DNA of 64,000 bases. Source: Thermovirga sp. Lineage in GTDB: Bacteria > Synergistota > Synergistia > Synergistales > Thermovirgaceae. The notes beneath the pieces are model-generated. The model was not told the origin of the DNA. It was given only the letters and a program-made list of their open reading frames with translations, and did no database searches. Made by a program: the position numbers and the translations under genes. Numbering within the stretch: the stretch's first letter is position 1; each line of letters begins with the position of its first letter. The stretch lies in NCBI RefSeq assembly GCF_017656375.1, contig NZ_JACDOB010000002.1:1-64000 (forward strand), read 5' to 3'. Shown here piece after piece: positions 16,243 through 25,200 of the stretch.

Positions 16243-17088
16243 CTAAAAGTATTCCGCCTCTATTTTTTTAACTATTTCCGGATCCATCGCAAAAGAATGC
16301 TCCTTACCTGGGAAAGTTTTATTCCTAACCTCCTTAACATATTCTTCTAACCCCGAAGTTAAATACTCTACCCCATTTGCATAAGACTTTACAAATTTGG
16401 GCTTGAACGCCTCAAAAAGGCCCAATATATCGTGGAACACTAAGACTTGACCATCACAAGCACTTCCTGCACCTATTCCTATCGTGGGAATATCCAGTTT
16501 GCGGGTTATAAGTTCCGCCAGCGGCGATGGAACACACTCCAACACTACTGCACAGGCCCCTGCTTCTTGTACAGCTAGAGCATCTTCAAAAACTCTCTTT
16601 GCACTAGCATCGTCTTTGCCCTGAACCTTATAGCCCCCAAGCAAGGTGGCCGTCTGAGGCGTAAGACCTATATGCCCCACAACTGCTATACCGGCATTGA
16701 CAATTGCCCTTATGGCGTTTTTCCTGGATTTGCCACCTTCCAGTTTTACTGCATCCACTCCAGCCTCTTTGACCAACAGGCCAGCGTTTCTGATAGCCTC
16801 TCTCTCATCAATTTCATAACTCAAAAAAGGCAAATCACCCACAACAAAGGCCCTCTTACGGGCTCTCATCACGGCCTTACAATGCATGATCATCATTTCC
16901 ATGGTCACGCCCAAAGTATCTTGTAGGCCATGTTCTACCATCCCTACAGAATCTCCGACAAGAATCATATCTGCGCCAGCTCTTTCCGCAAGATTTGTTT
17001 GCCAGTGATTATATGCAGTTAACATAACTATTGGCTCTTTTTCTTGTTTCATTCTCATAAAATCCGGAATAGTCAGTACCTTACTCAT
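16243..17088 (-). CDS. panB: 3-methyl-2-oxobutanoate hydroxymethyltransferase
   Basis: PanB makes ketopantoate from alpha-ketoisovalerate and methylene-tetrahydrofolate, the first committed step to pantothenate and CoA. The 281-residue protein has the TIM-barrel motifs M-L-T-A-Y-N-H-W, A-D-M-I-L-V-G-D-S-V-G-M-V, V-G-D-L-P-F-L-S-Y and G-H-I-G-L-T-P-Q. It lies 48 bases after panC on the same strand. Confidence 0.97.
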   Translation of the reverse strand: MSKVLTIPDFMRMKQEKEPIVMLTAYNHWQTNLAERAGADMILVGDSVGMVEHGLQDTLGVTMEMMIMHCKAVMRARKRAFVVGDLPFLSYEIDEREAIRNAGLLVKEAGVDAVKLEGGKSRKNAIRAIVNAGIAVVGHIGLTPQTATLLGGYKVQGKDDASAKRVFEDALAVQEAGACAVVLECVPSPLAELITRKLDIPTIGIGAGSACDGQVLVFHDILGLFEAFKPKFVKSYANGVEYLTSGLEEYVKEVRNKTFPGKEHSFAMDPEIVKKIEAEYF

Positions 17089-17136
17089 TATTCAAGATCC
17101 TCCTTAGTTTTTTTGAGGCTTACTTTAATGGTCTTA

Positions 17137-17982
17137 CTACCCCTCCAAAATTTTATTATCTATTAACCTGGCTTTTCCAACATATACTGCCAACGCAACT
17201 ACAACTCTTCCTTTTATTTCTTCAACTTCTTCCAGGTTATCTGCATCTCTAATCTCAATGTACTGGACTTTCAGGCCCTTGCCTGCACTTAAGACTTCTC
17301 TCATCTTAGCCTCCAAAACAGAAGCTCTTCTCTCCCCTTCCTTAAACAGACGCTCTGCTTCCTCAAGAGCTTTGGGAATTCTAAGGGCTTCTTGTCTCTG
17401 TTCCTTCGTAAGATACACATTACGACTGCTTAAGGCAAGACCATCATGATCCCTTACGATAGGACACCCTACAACTTCTACAGGAACATTTAAATCCCTA
17501 ACCATGCGCCTTAAAACCTGAAGTTGCTGGTAATCTTTCTCACCAAAGTATGCTCTCTTTGGTTGAACTATATTAAATAATTTAAGGACTACAGTGCAAA
17601 CTCCATCAAAATGACCGAGCCTAAAAGCGCCACACATGTATCTACTGAGCCTAGTTTCTTTAACTGAAGTAGAAAAATCAGGATGATACATATCTTGCTC
17701 AGTAGGAACAAAAAGAAGGTCTACACCTTCTTTCTCTAAGAGAGCTTTATCTCTATCCAAATCTCTAGGATATGCAGCAAGGTCTTCATTGGGGCCAAAC
17801 TGTAGGGGGTTAACGAATATGGACACCACACAAAAAGAATTTTCATGCCTGCACTTTCTAACTAAAGAGAGATGCCCCTCATGAAGATAGCCCATGGTTG
17901 GAACAAATCCAATTTCCTCTCTCTTTATCCCTTTTTGCTCGATAAACTCTCTAAGCTCTGATGGCTTACTTAGTATCTTCAT
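17137..17982 (-). CDS. panC: Pantoate--beta-alanine ligase
   Basis: PanC condenses pantoate with beta-alanine using ATP. The 281-residue protein has V-P-T-M-G-Y-L-H-E-G-H-L-S-L-V, S-I-F-V-N-P-L-Q-F-G-P-N-E-D, Y-F-G-E-K-D-Y-Q-Q-L and S-S-R-N-V-Y-L, all ligase family signatures. It precedes panB and follows pgi by about 30 bases. No panD or panE is present in the window. Confidence 0.97.
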   Translation of the reverse strand: MKILSKPSELREFIEQKGIKREEIGFVPTMGYLHEGHLSLVRKCRHENSFCVVSIFVNPLQFGPNEDLAAYPRDLDRDKALLEKEGVDLLFVPTEQDMYHPDFSTSVKETRLSRYMCGAFRLGHFDGVCTVVLKLFNIVQPKRAYFGEKDYQQLQVLRRMVRDLNVPVEVVGCPIVRDHDGLALSSRNVYLTKEQRQEALRIPKALEEAERLFKEGERRASVLEAKMREVLSAGKGLKVQYIEIRDADNLEEVEEIKGRVVVALAVYVGKARLIDNKILEG

Positions 17983-18014
17983 TTACCTTCTCCCCTCACT
18001 ATTTATCAATAAAG

Positions 18015-19373
18015 CTATAAGTTTATTGTCAACAACCTAGTTTGTCTCAAATAAGACTCTGCTTCCAGCCTTTTCTCTTCGTTGCCCTCTTTACCCATGA
18101 AAGCACGAGTATACATTTTACCCTGTTCAACGCCTGGCTGGTCGAATGGATTAATGCCCAACAGCTTTCCTGTAACAGCCGTAACATACTCGAAGAAATA
18201 AATCAAGCACCCCAAATAATATGCATCAAGTTTTGGTATTTCCATCCACATAACAGGTTTTTTAGATTTTATAAGCGCGGCGATGGTACTTTGGGCTTCA
18301 TAATTAAGCATAGTTTTCATATCCTTGCCCCAAAGGTAAGATAAAGCATTCAAAGAGTTTTCTTCCACTGATTCAGGGAAAAATACATTCCTTTTGCTTT
18401 TTTCTTCCGATAATATTAGGAACAATTTATCATCTGGCCCCGACGTATAAAGCTGAACCTGAGAATGTTGATCTACAGCCCCCACAGCTCTTATAGGAGT
18501 CATGCCCTTGCCATTTTTCCCTAAGCTTTCAGCCCACAATTGGGAAAACCACTCAGTAAAGCTACTCATACGGCTCAAATAAGGCATAAACACAAACATA
18601 TTTCTGCCCTTTAGATAATGCTCTACGCTTAAAGCTGATAAGACCCATGCCGGGTTATCTTTTAAAGATCTTCTGCTGAATAGCTTTTCCTTCATATCCT
18701 TGGCCCCGCGGAGGAGTTCTGCAATCGGTATCCTCTGGATAGCCGCAGAAAGCAACCCCACTGGAGACAGCACGGAGAAACGACCCCCAACATTTTGCGG
18801 TACATCCAAGCTAACGCAGCCTATTTCCTGCACAAACTTTCGCAAAATCCCCTCCTTGGGATCAGTTATGACAATCAGCTGCTTTGCAACATCAGAACCT
18901 CTTTCCTCTTTTAATTTGTCCCAAAACACAAGGAAATTCGCCATAGTCTCTGCAGTGGTTCCTGATTTACTAACAACTATGAAGCCTGTTCTGGATAGCT
19001 CTATCATTTCGATAACAGATAAGAATAATTCTGGATCTACGTTATCTAAAAGGTAAAACCGGGGACCTTTTCTTTCCTCCCGGGAAAGCTCATTGTAAAA
19101 CGGGTGAGTAAGGCATTCAAAAAGCATCTTATTGCCTAAAGCAGATCCACCTATACCTATTTGCACCACAGAATCAAAATCAATCAAAACGTCAGCTACT
19201 TCTAGCACTGCCTCGTAATTTTGTTCAGGCAAATTGATCCACCCGCAACCTTCTTTTCCCTCGCAAGCAGCTGCTAATAGCGCCTCTGAAGCACTCAAGA
19301 TTTTCTCTTCGTACTTTCTTAATTCTTTCTCATTTGACAAAGCTGCTCCACAGGACAACCTCAACATGCGCAT
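18015..19373 (-). CDS. pgi: Glucose-6-phosphate isomerase
   Basis: This glycolytic enzyme interconverts glucose 6-phosphate and fructose 6-phosphate. The 452-residue protein has the SIS folds with G-I-G-G-S-A-L-G-N-K, V-V-S-K-S-G-T-T-A-E-T-M, N-V-G-G-R-F-S-V-L-S-P-V-G, and the C-terminal F-D-Q-P-G-V-E-Q-G-K. Length fits the short bacterial type. It appears first in a run with panC, panB and the iron-sulfur genes. Confidence 0.96.
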   Translation of the reverse strand: MRMLRLSCGAALSNEKELRKYEEKILSASEALLAAACEGKEGCGWINLPEQNYEAVLEVADVLIDFDSVVQIGIGGSALGNKMLFECLTHPFYNELSREERKGPRFYLLDNVDPELFLSVIEMIELSRTGFIVVSKSGTTAETMANFLVFWDKLKEERGSDVAKQLIVITDPKEGILRKFVQEIGCVSLDVPQNVGGRFSVLSPVGLLSAAIQRIPIAELLRGAKDMKEKLFSRRSLKDNPAWVLSALSVEHYLKGRNMFVFMPYLSRMSSFTEWFSQLWAESLGKNGKGMTPIRAVGAVDQHSQVQLYTSGPDDKLFLILSEEKSKRNVFFPESVEENSLNALSYLWGKDMKTMLNYEAQSTIAALIKSKKPVMWMEIPKLDAYYLGCLIYFFEYVTAVTGKLLGINPFDQPGVEQGKMYTRAFMGKEGNEEKRLEAESYLRQTRLLTINL

Positions 19374-19405
19374 AGGATTCCTCCTCTAAGTTAGCTTCTA
19401 CGTAG

Positions 19406-19433
19406 ATTATATGCCACAAAGCCGGTTTTACAA
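19406..19433 (-). promoter_or_regulatory. Promoter of the pgi-pan run
   Basis: Minus-strand TTGTAA (19433-19428) and TATAAT (19411-19406) are separated by 16 bases, 30 bases before the pgi start. It abuts the terminator of the upstream glutaredoxin gene. Confidence 0.6.
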
Positions 19434-19462
19434 AAAAAGAAGGAGCCATACGGCTCCTTCCT
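19431..19462 (-). terminator. Terminator after the glutaredoxin gene
   Basis: Stem AGGAGCC/GGCTCCT (19441-19447 and 19452-19458) with a four-base loop, followed on the minus strand by TCTTTTTTTG. Confidence 0.85.
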
Positions 19463-19500
19463 ATCAAACAAATATTCGTTTTGTACCGAAAATAATAGCG

Positions 19501-19746
19501 TTACATAACCCCATTTTCTTTTAAAGCTTCATCTATAGCTGCCTTGTCAAAACCTACAATATATGTCGATCCTATTTGTACAACAGGCACCCCCATCTGT
19601 CGGGTTTTCCTAACCATTTCCATGGCTGCTTCCCTGTCCTTGCTTACATCTACATCCACAAAATCCACATTTATACTCTTCAAATAATCCTTAGCTTTTA
19701 CACACCAAGGACAAGTGGAAGTAGAATAAACCTTTACTATTGCCAT
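19501..19746 (-). CDS. Glutaredoxin-like protein
   Basis: This 81-residue thioredoxin-fold protein carries C12-P-W-C15 and the cis-proline segment G-V-P-V-V-Q-I-G with V-G-F-D after it. Such small glutaredoxins in anaerobes act as NrdH-like or general thiol reductants. It is monocistronic, with its own near-consensus promoter and terminator. An AAGGAG site precedes the ATG. Confidence 0.92.
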   Translation of the reverse strand: MAIVKVYSTSTCPWCVKAKDYLKSINVDFVDVDVSKDREAAMEMVRKTRQMGVPVVQIGSTYIVGFDKAAIDEALKENGVM

Positions 19747-19810
19747 AATATCAACTCCTTAACAATTGCTATTTTTGTATTCGCTACTCAAAAAATACCC
19801 CTGTACGGTT

Positions 19811-19838
19811 ATTATATGGCAACAGCTACGCCTGTCAA
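19811..19838 (-). promoter_or_regulatory. Near-consensus promoter of the glutaredoxin gene
   Basis: Minus-strand TTGACA (19838-19833) and TATAAT (19816-19811) with a 16-base spacer. Confidence 0.85.
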
Positions 19839-19858
19839 GCATAAAACCCTCAATTATC

Positions 19859-19885
19859 TTTCGTAAAATGCATGCATTTACGAAA
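19859..19885. promoter_or_regulatory. Perfect inverted repeat, candidate operator of the NuoEF-type operon
   Basis: TTTCGTAAA (19859-19867) and TTTACGAAA (19877-19885) form exact 9-bp arms around a 9-base spacer that itself contains palindromic TGCATGCA. It ends 17 bases before a TATAAT at 19903 and covers the place of the -35 element. It does not match the Rex consensus. No hairpin-terminator U-run follows, so a protein-binding site is more likely than an RNA element. Confidence 0.6.
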
Positions 19886-19902
19886 TCTTTCACATTTTGG
19901 TG

Positions 19903-19908
19903 TATAAT
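19903..19908 (+). promoter_or_regulatory. -10 element of the NuoEF-type operon
   Basis: TATAAT at 19903-19908, 57 bases before the first start codon. No convincing -35 is seen; TTTACG (19877-19882) is too far at 20 bases, which suggests an activator-dependent or regulated promoter. Confidence 0.5.
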
Positions 19909-19965
19909 CTAGAATTGTGTGTTAGAATGCTCACAGCTCTATTACTCCAGGGGGGAGATGTGCGG

Positions 19966-20463
19966 ATGACATGCGTTGTTAATGAATCCACAGCGGGAAT
20001 GCAACAAATTTTGGAAGGGATTATCGAAAAGTACCGGGGGAAACCTGGAAGTACCATAGGAATTTTGTCCGCCATTCAAGAAAAATTCGGTTATCTGCCC
20101 GAAGAAGCTATGGATTATGTTTCCCAGTCGTTAAACATCCCTTCAGCTGAAATTTTCGGTGTAGCATCCTTCTATTCCATGTTCCGATTCAAACCGGAAG
20201 GCAAATACGTAGTAAGGTTGTGCAGAGGAACCGCGTGCCATGTCCAGGGCTCATGGCTAATTGGGGAGCAGCTGCAAAGGCACCTTGGAATTGAAGAAGG
20301 TGGCACCACGGAAGATGGCCTCTTTTCTTTGCACTATGTGGCCTGCCTAGGTTGTTGCAGTCTGGCGCCAGTAATGATGGTAAATGGAACAGTTCACGGC
20401 CGCCTTACGCCAGACAAGGCTGTAGAGGTTTTGGAATCGTACAGACTTGAAGGCAAAGAATAA
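19966..20463 (+). CDS. NuoE-like [2Fe-2S] thioredoxin-fold subunit
   Basis: This 165-residue protein matches the 24-kDa (NuoE/HydC) subunit: a helical N-terminus, then cysteines in L-C-R-G-T-A-C-H-V-Q-G and A-C-L-G-C-C-S-L-A-P that hold a [2Fe-2S] cluster. It works with the NADH-oxidising flavoprotein encoded next. The ATG at 19966 is 9 bases from GGGGGGAG. It forms an operon with two larger subunits (gaps of 17 and 16 bases). In bifurcating complexes this subunit is the C subunit (HydC, StnC). Confidence 0.93.
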   Translation: MTCVVNESTAGMQQILEGIIEKYRGKPGSTIGILSAIQEKFGYLPEEAMDYVSQSLNIPSAEIFGVASFYSMFRFKPEGKYVVRLCRGTACHVQGSWLIGEQLQRHLGIEEGGTTEDGLFSLHYVACLGCCSLAPVMMVNGTVHGRLTPDKAVEVLESYRLEGKE

Positions 20464-20480
20464 AGTAGGAGGACTAAAAA

Positions 20481-22247
20481 ATGACAAAAACAGTCATTAA
20501 AGTAGGAATGGCAAGCTGTGGTATCGCTGCAGGAGCCCGTCCAGTGTATGAATACCTTCAAGAGAAACTGGGCGACAGAGAGGATGTAGAAATAAAGCAG
20601 GTAGGATGCATAGGGTTGTGTTTCAGGGAACCTTTGGTAGAAGTAGAAAAAGATGGTTCAAGAATAATCTACGGAGAAGTTGACATCGAATCTCTTGATA
20701 AAATAATAGAACAACACGTTCTAAAGGGAACTCCCGTCAAAGAAAAGGCTATTATAAGCGATTCTTTTGAAGCTCCTGAGAACAAGACATTAGATAAACA
20801 AGTTCGAATAGTCCTCAGAAACACCGGCATAATTGATCCCACAAAAATTGACGAGTATTTAGAAAGAGAAGGCTATAAAGGGCTCACAAAAGCTTTAGAA
20901 ATGGCCCCAGACGCCGTTATAGATGAAATTCTGGAAAGCGGATTGAGAGGAAGAGGTGGAGCAGGCTTCCCCACTGGTTTGAAATGGAGGTTTGCCCGCA
21001 AGGCAGCTGGCGATGAAAAGTACGTTGTGTGTAATGCTGACGAAGGAGACCCTGGAGCATTCATGGACCGTTCCGTTCTAGAAGGAGATCCTCATTCGGT
21101 CATTGAAGGAATGCTGATCTGCGGTTATGCAATAGGAGCCCAGCACGGAATAATCTACTGCAGAGCCGAGTACCCTCTGGCCATCAAGCACCTCAACATT
21201 GCAATAGAACAAGCCAGGGAAAGAGGTTTCCTCGGCAAGAATATATTAGGTTCTGGGTTCGACTTCGATATTTACATCAAAGAAGGGGCCGGAGCTTTCG
21301 TGTGCGGTGAAGAAACGGCACTCATGGCATCCATCGAAGGCAAAAGAGGTATGCCTAGGCCACGCCCACCATTCCCTGCTAACAAAGGTATCTTTGGCAA
21401 GCCAACAAACATAAACAACGTCGAAACGTTAGCAAATGTAGCATGGATTATTCTTCATGGCGCCTCCGAATTTAACAAGTACGGAACAGGTAAAAGCAGA
21501 GGCACCAAAGTTTTTGCCCTAGCCGGCAAAATTGTAAAAGGCGGTTTGGTCGAAGTCCCCATGGGAATGCCCCTAAGAGAAGTGATCTTTGATGTTGGCG
21601 GAGGAATACCTGGCAGCAAAAAGTTCAAAGCCGTACAGCTAGGAGGGCCTTCAGGGGGGTGTTTGCCAGAATCAGAATTGGACACTCCAGTAGACTACGA
21701 ATCCATTAATGCCACCGGTGCGATCATGGGATCTGGTGGAATGATAGTCATGGACGAGGATACATGTATAGTCGACGTAGCAAAATTTTTCCTAAGTTTC
21801 GTCCAAAATGAATCCTGCGGTAAGTGTCCCTTCTGTCGTATAGGCACGAAAAGAATGCTAGAAATTTTGGAACGCATATGCGACGGTAAAGGAACACCTG
21901 AAGACTTGACCCTACTGGAAGATTTGGCCTATAAAGTCAAAGATGGGTCACTTTGCGGCCTGGGGCAGACCGCTCCGAACCCTGTTTTAACTACTCTAAA
22001 ATATTTCCGCCATGAATATGAGGCTCATGTCAACGACAAGAAATGCCCTGCGAAGGTCTGTACTAATCTTATCCATTACACAATAGATCCAAATACATGT
22101 ATAGGTTGCACAAAGTGTGCAAGGGTTTGCCCTGTAAACGCCATAGAGGGACAGGTCAAACAACCTCATAAGATAGATGACTCTATTTGTGTTCGTTGCG
22201 GGCAATGTAAGTCTGTGTGCCCAGTAAAAGCTATCTCCGTAGAATAA
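20481..22247 (+). CDS. NuoF-like flavoprotein subunit (HydB/StnB type)
   Basis: This 588-residue protein has an N-terminal thioredoxin-like [2Fe-2S] domain (C-I-G-L-C), a central FMN/NADH domain (G-L-R-G-R-G-G-A-G-F-P-T-G, C-N-A-D-E-G-D-P-G-A, G-A-G-A-F-V-C-G-E-E-T-A-L), an N3-type [4Fe-4S] site (E-S-C-G-K-C-P-F-C-R), and two C-terminal ferredoxin clusters (C-I-G-C-T-K-C-A-R-V-C-P and C-V-R-C-G-Q-C-K-S-V-C-P). This is the architecture of HydB-type bifurcating subunits, not of respiratory NuoF, which lacks the C-terminal ferredoxin domain. It is cytosolic, and the electron partner is defined by the next gene. Confidence 0.94.
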   Translation: MTKTVIKVGMASCGIAAGARPVYEYLQEKLGDREDVEIKQVGCIGLCFREPLVEVEKDGSRIIYGEVDIESLDKIIEQHVLKGTPVKEKAIISDSFEAPENKTLDKQVRIVLRNTGIIDPTKIDEYLEREGYKGLTKALEMAPDAVIDEILESGLRGRGGAGFPTGLKWRFARKAAGDEKYVVCNADEGDPGAFMDRSVLEGDPHSVIEGMLICGYAIGAQHGIIYCRAEYPLAIKHLNIAIEQARERGFLGKNILGSGFDFDIYIKEGAGAFVCGEETALMASIEGKRGMPRPRPPFPANKGIFGKPTNINNVETLANVAWIILHGASEFNKYGTGKSRGTKVFALAGKIVKGGLVEVPMGMPLREVIFDVGGGIPGSKKFKAVQLGGPSGGCLPESELDTPVDYESINATGAIMGSGGMIVMDEDTCIVDVAKFFLSFVQNESCGKCPFCRIGTKRMLEILERICDGKGTPEDLTLLEDLAYKVKDGSLCGLGQTAPNPVLTTLKYFRHEYEAHVNDKKCPAKVCTNLIHYTIDPNTCIGCTKCARVCPVNAIEGQVKQPHKIDDSICVRCGQCKSVCPVKAISVE

Positions 22248-22263
22248 GGAGGAACTAGAAACC

Positions 22264-25200
22264 ATGGAACGTACTGTTTCTGTAACCCTAAATGGAAAAT
22301 CAGTAAAGGGATACCCTGGACAAAAGATATTGGACCTGTGTGCGGAAAACGGCATTGAGATACCCACTCTTTGCTATGATAAACATCTTTCGCTATATGG
22401 AGGATGCTCCATTTGTTTAGTGGAAGTAAAAGGTGCAAGAAGCCTAGTTAGAGCGTGCGCCACTCCAATTCAGGAAGGAATGGAAATAGAAACTCACACA
22501 GAACGCGTAAAGGGAGCCAGAAAACTAGCATTGGAATTGCTGCTTTCAGACCACGTAGGAGATTGCCGACCACCATGTCAATTAGCCTGCCCGGCGAGAA
22601 CCGACGTAAAAAGCTACGTCAATCTTGCAGCGGAAGGCAAACATCGCTCAGCCCTGGATGTGCTCCATCAAAATATCCCCATTCCTGCAAGTATAGGACG
22701 AGTCTGCCCTGCCCCATGTCAAGAAAAGTGCAGAAGGCTTTTCGTTGACGAAGAGCCTGTATCAATTAAAGAGATAAAACGCTATATTGGTGATTGGGGA
22801 TTGGCACAAGGCAACCTAGGAGATATTCCTCAAATACAAGAAAATGGGAAATCGGTAGCCATTGTAGGAGGAGGTCCCGCTGGCTTATCTGCAGCATATT
22901 ACCTGCGATTAAAAGGCTATAAAGTGACTATTTTTGAGAAGGAAACAAAATTAGGCGGAATGATGCGATACGGCATTCCAGACTACAGGCTTCCACAGGA
23001 AGTGCTTGAAAAAGAATGTCAGTGGTTACTCGAACACGGCATAGAAGCTAAAACGAACACAGCTTTGGGCAAAGATATTACCCTGGAAGAATTAAGAAGG
23101 CAGTTTGACGCAGTCCTTTTAGCTATGGGATGCTGGAAATCCACCCCAATGCGGGTGCCTGGCGAAGATCTCCCGGGAGTTATAGGTGGTATAGATTTCC
23201 TCTATAAGGTCAACAATAAACAAGAAACTGGCATTGGCAAAGAGGTTGCAATTATCGGTGGCGGCAATACTGCTATGGATGCAGCGAGATGCTCTCTGCG
23301 CGAGGGTGCCGAAAAGGTTTACGTAGTATACCGTAGGACCAGAGAAGAGATGCCCGCTGAGGACGTAGAAATAGAGGAAGCGATGGAAGAAGGAATAGAA
23401 TTCATTTTCCTGGCAGCTCCAACTGCCATAGAAGGCAACGGCAGGGTTGAGTCTATAGTATGCGAGAAAATGGCTCTTGGAGCGCCAGACTCTTCTGGAA
23501 GAAGAAGACCTATCCCCACAGGTGAAACATTCACATTGAAAGTTGATACTGTCATAGCTGCTATAGGACAAAGAATTGACCTATCTTCACTACCTGAAGA
23601 CATTCATGACGGAAAGTGGCTCAAAGCTGATGATCACTTCGCCACGCCGTATGAGGGGGTATTTGTATGCGGCGACCAAAAAACAGGCCCCAAAATAGCC
23701 GCTGAAGCTATAGCTAGCGGCCATTGGGCAGCAGAATCCATTCACCATTATCTTACTGAAGGCATACCCCACAGGCCCTTCGAGTGCGATGTCGTAAGAG
23801 ACGATCTGGGTCCAGAAGATTTCCTTGACGTCGAAAAACAGCCACAGGAAAAACCAATTATTATGGAGCCACAAAAGAGACTCTCTAAACCTTATGAAGA
23901 ATTCAACATGGGCCTTACTGAGGAGCAGGTGAAAATTGACGGCAGCCGATGCATGAAGTGCGGATGCCCAGATATTCACGAATGTAAGTTAAGGGCTTAC
24001 AGCATCGAGTACGAAGCCTCACCCGACGTGTTCCCGAAAGAACTCTATTCAAGGCCAGACCGCCCAGAAGAAGCGAATACATACTACATAAGAAATATGG
24101 ATAAGTGTATCCAGTGTGGCGTCTGTGTCAGGACATGTGAAGAAATAGCTAATTGTCATGCTATTGATTTCCAGAAACGCGGCATCCAAACCTTCGTAGG
24201 CCCAGGCATTGATCGCACAATAGAACACTCTGATTGCATCTTCTGTGGTCTATGCGTGCAAAACTGCCCCACAGGGGCTTTAGTTGAAAGGACAGCTCAC
24301 GGCATCTCCAGGCCTTCTACAACAAAACTTGCCAAGACTATATGCACTTACTGTAGCGTAGGCTGCGAGCTCGTAACCCATACGGATCTTTTGACCGGCA
24401 AAATAAATAACGTGACCTCTGATCTTGATAGACAAGGCTCCATCAACAAAGGAAAGATATGTGCAAAAGGGCGGTTCGACTGGCAATTTGTCAACAGCCC
24501 TGACAGGTTAAAAACGCCTCTTATCAGAAAGAACGGAAGCTTACAAGAGGCATCCTGGACAGAGGCGTTGGAGTTCATATCCAAAAAGCTTACGGCACTC
24601 AAAGAACAAAGTGGGCCTGATGCCATTGCCTTCTGTGCCTCAAATCATTGCACAAACGAAGAAAATTATTTGCTCCAGCGCTTTGCCAGAGAAGTCATAG
24701 GTACCAATAACGTTGACGTTGTAGACAGTATCTACTACACTCCGGTTCTCAAGGGACTTAAAGAAACTGTAGGTGTCTCCGCCACAACTAGCGACTTTGA
24801 TTCCTTCAAGAGCGCTGACGTGCTGTTGCTGATTGGCGCTAACCCCACAGATACCCACCCAGTTGTGGACATGTGGATCAAAGAGCACAAAAAAACAAGC
24901 TCCATGAAACTTATAACCTGCAACTCTACTCCGACAGGATTGGACAGGTTTGCCGATATTACAGTACAACATAATAAAGGTACTGATGTAGCTCTGCTAA
25001 ATGGATTAATGCACATCATAGTAAAAGAAAACCTTCACAACAGTGAATATATAGAAAACAATGTAGAGAACTTTAGGGAATTGAAAAAGGTGCTCTCTGA
25101 CTACTCACCTGCAAAAGTAGCAGCTATTACCGGAATTCCAGAAAACACACTAAGAGAAGTGGCCAAAACTTTTGCATGTGGTCCTAATTCCACCATAATG

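Noticed and set aside
24721-24750. Possible selenocysteine site in the FdhA-like domain
   Set aside because: The codons at the ligand position are TAC TAC (Tyr-Tyr); there is no in-frame UGA anywhere in the gene.
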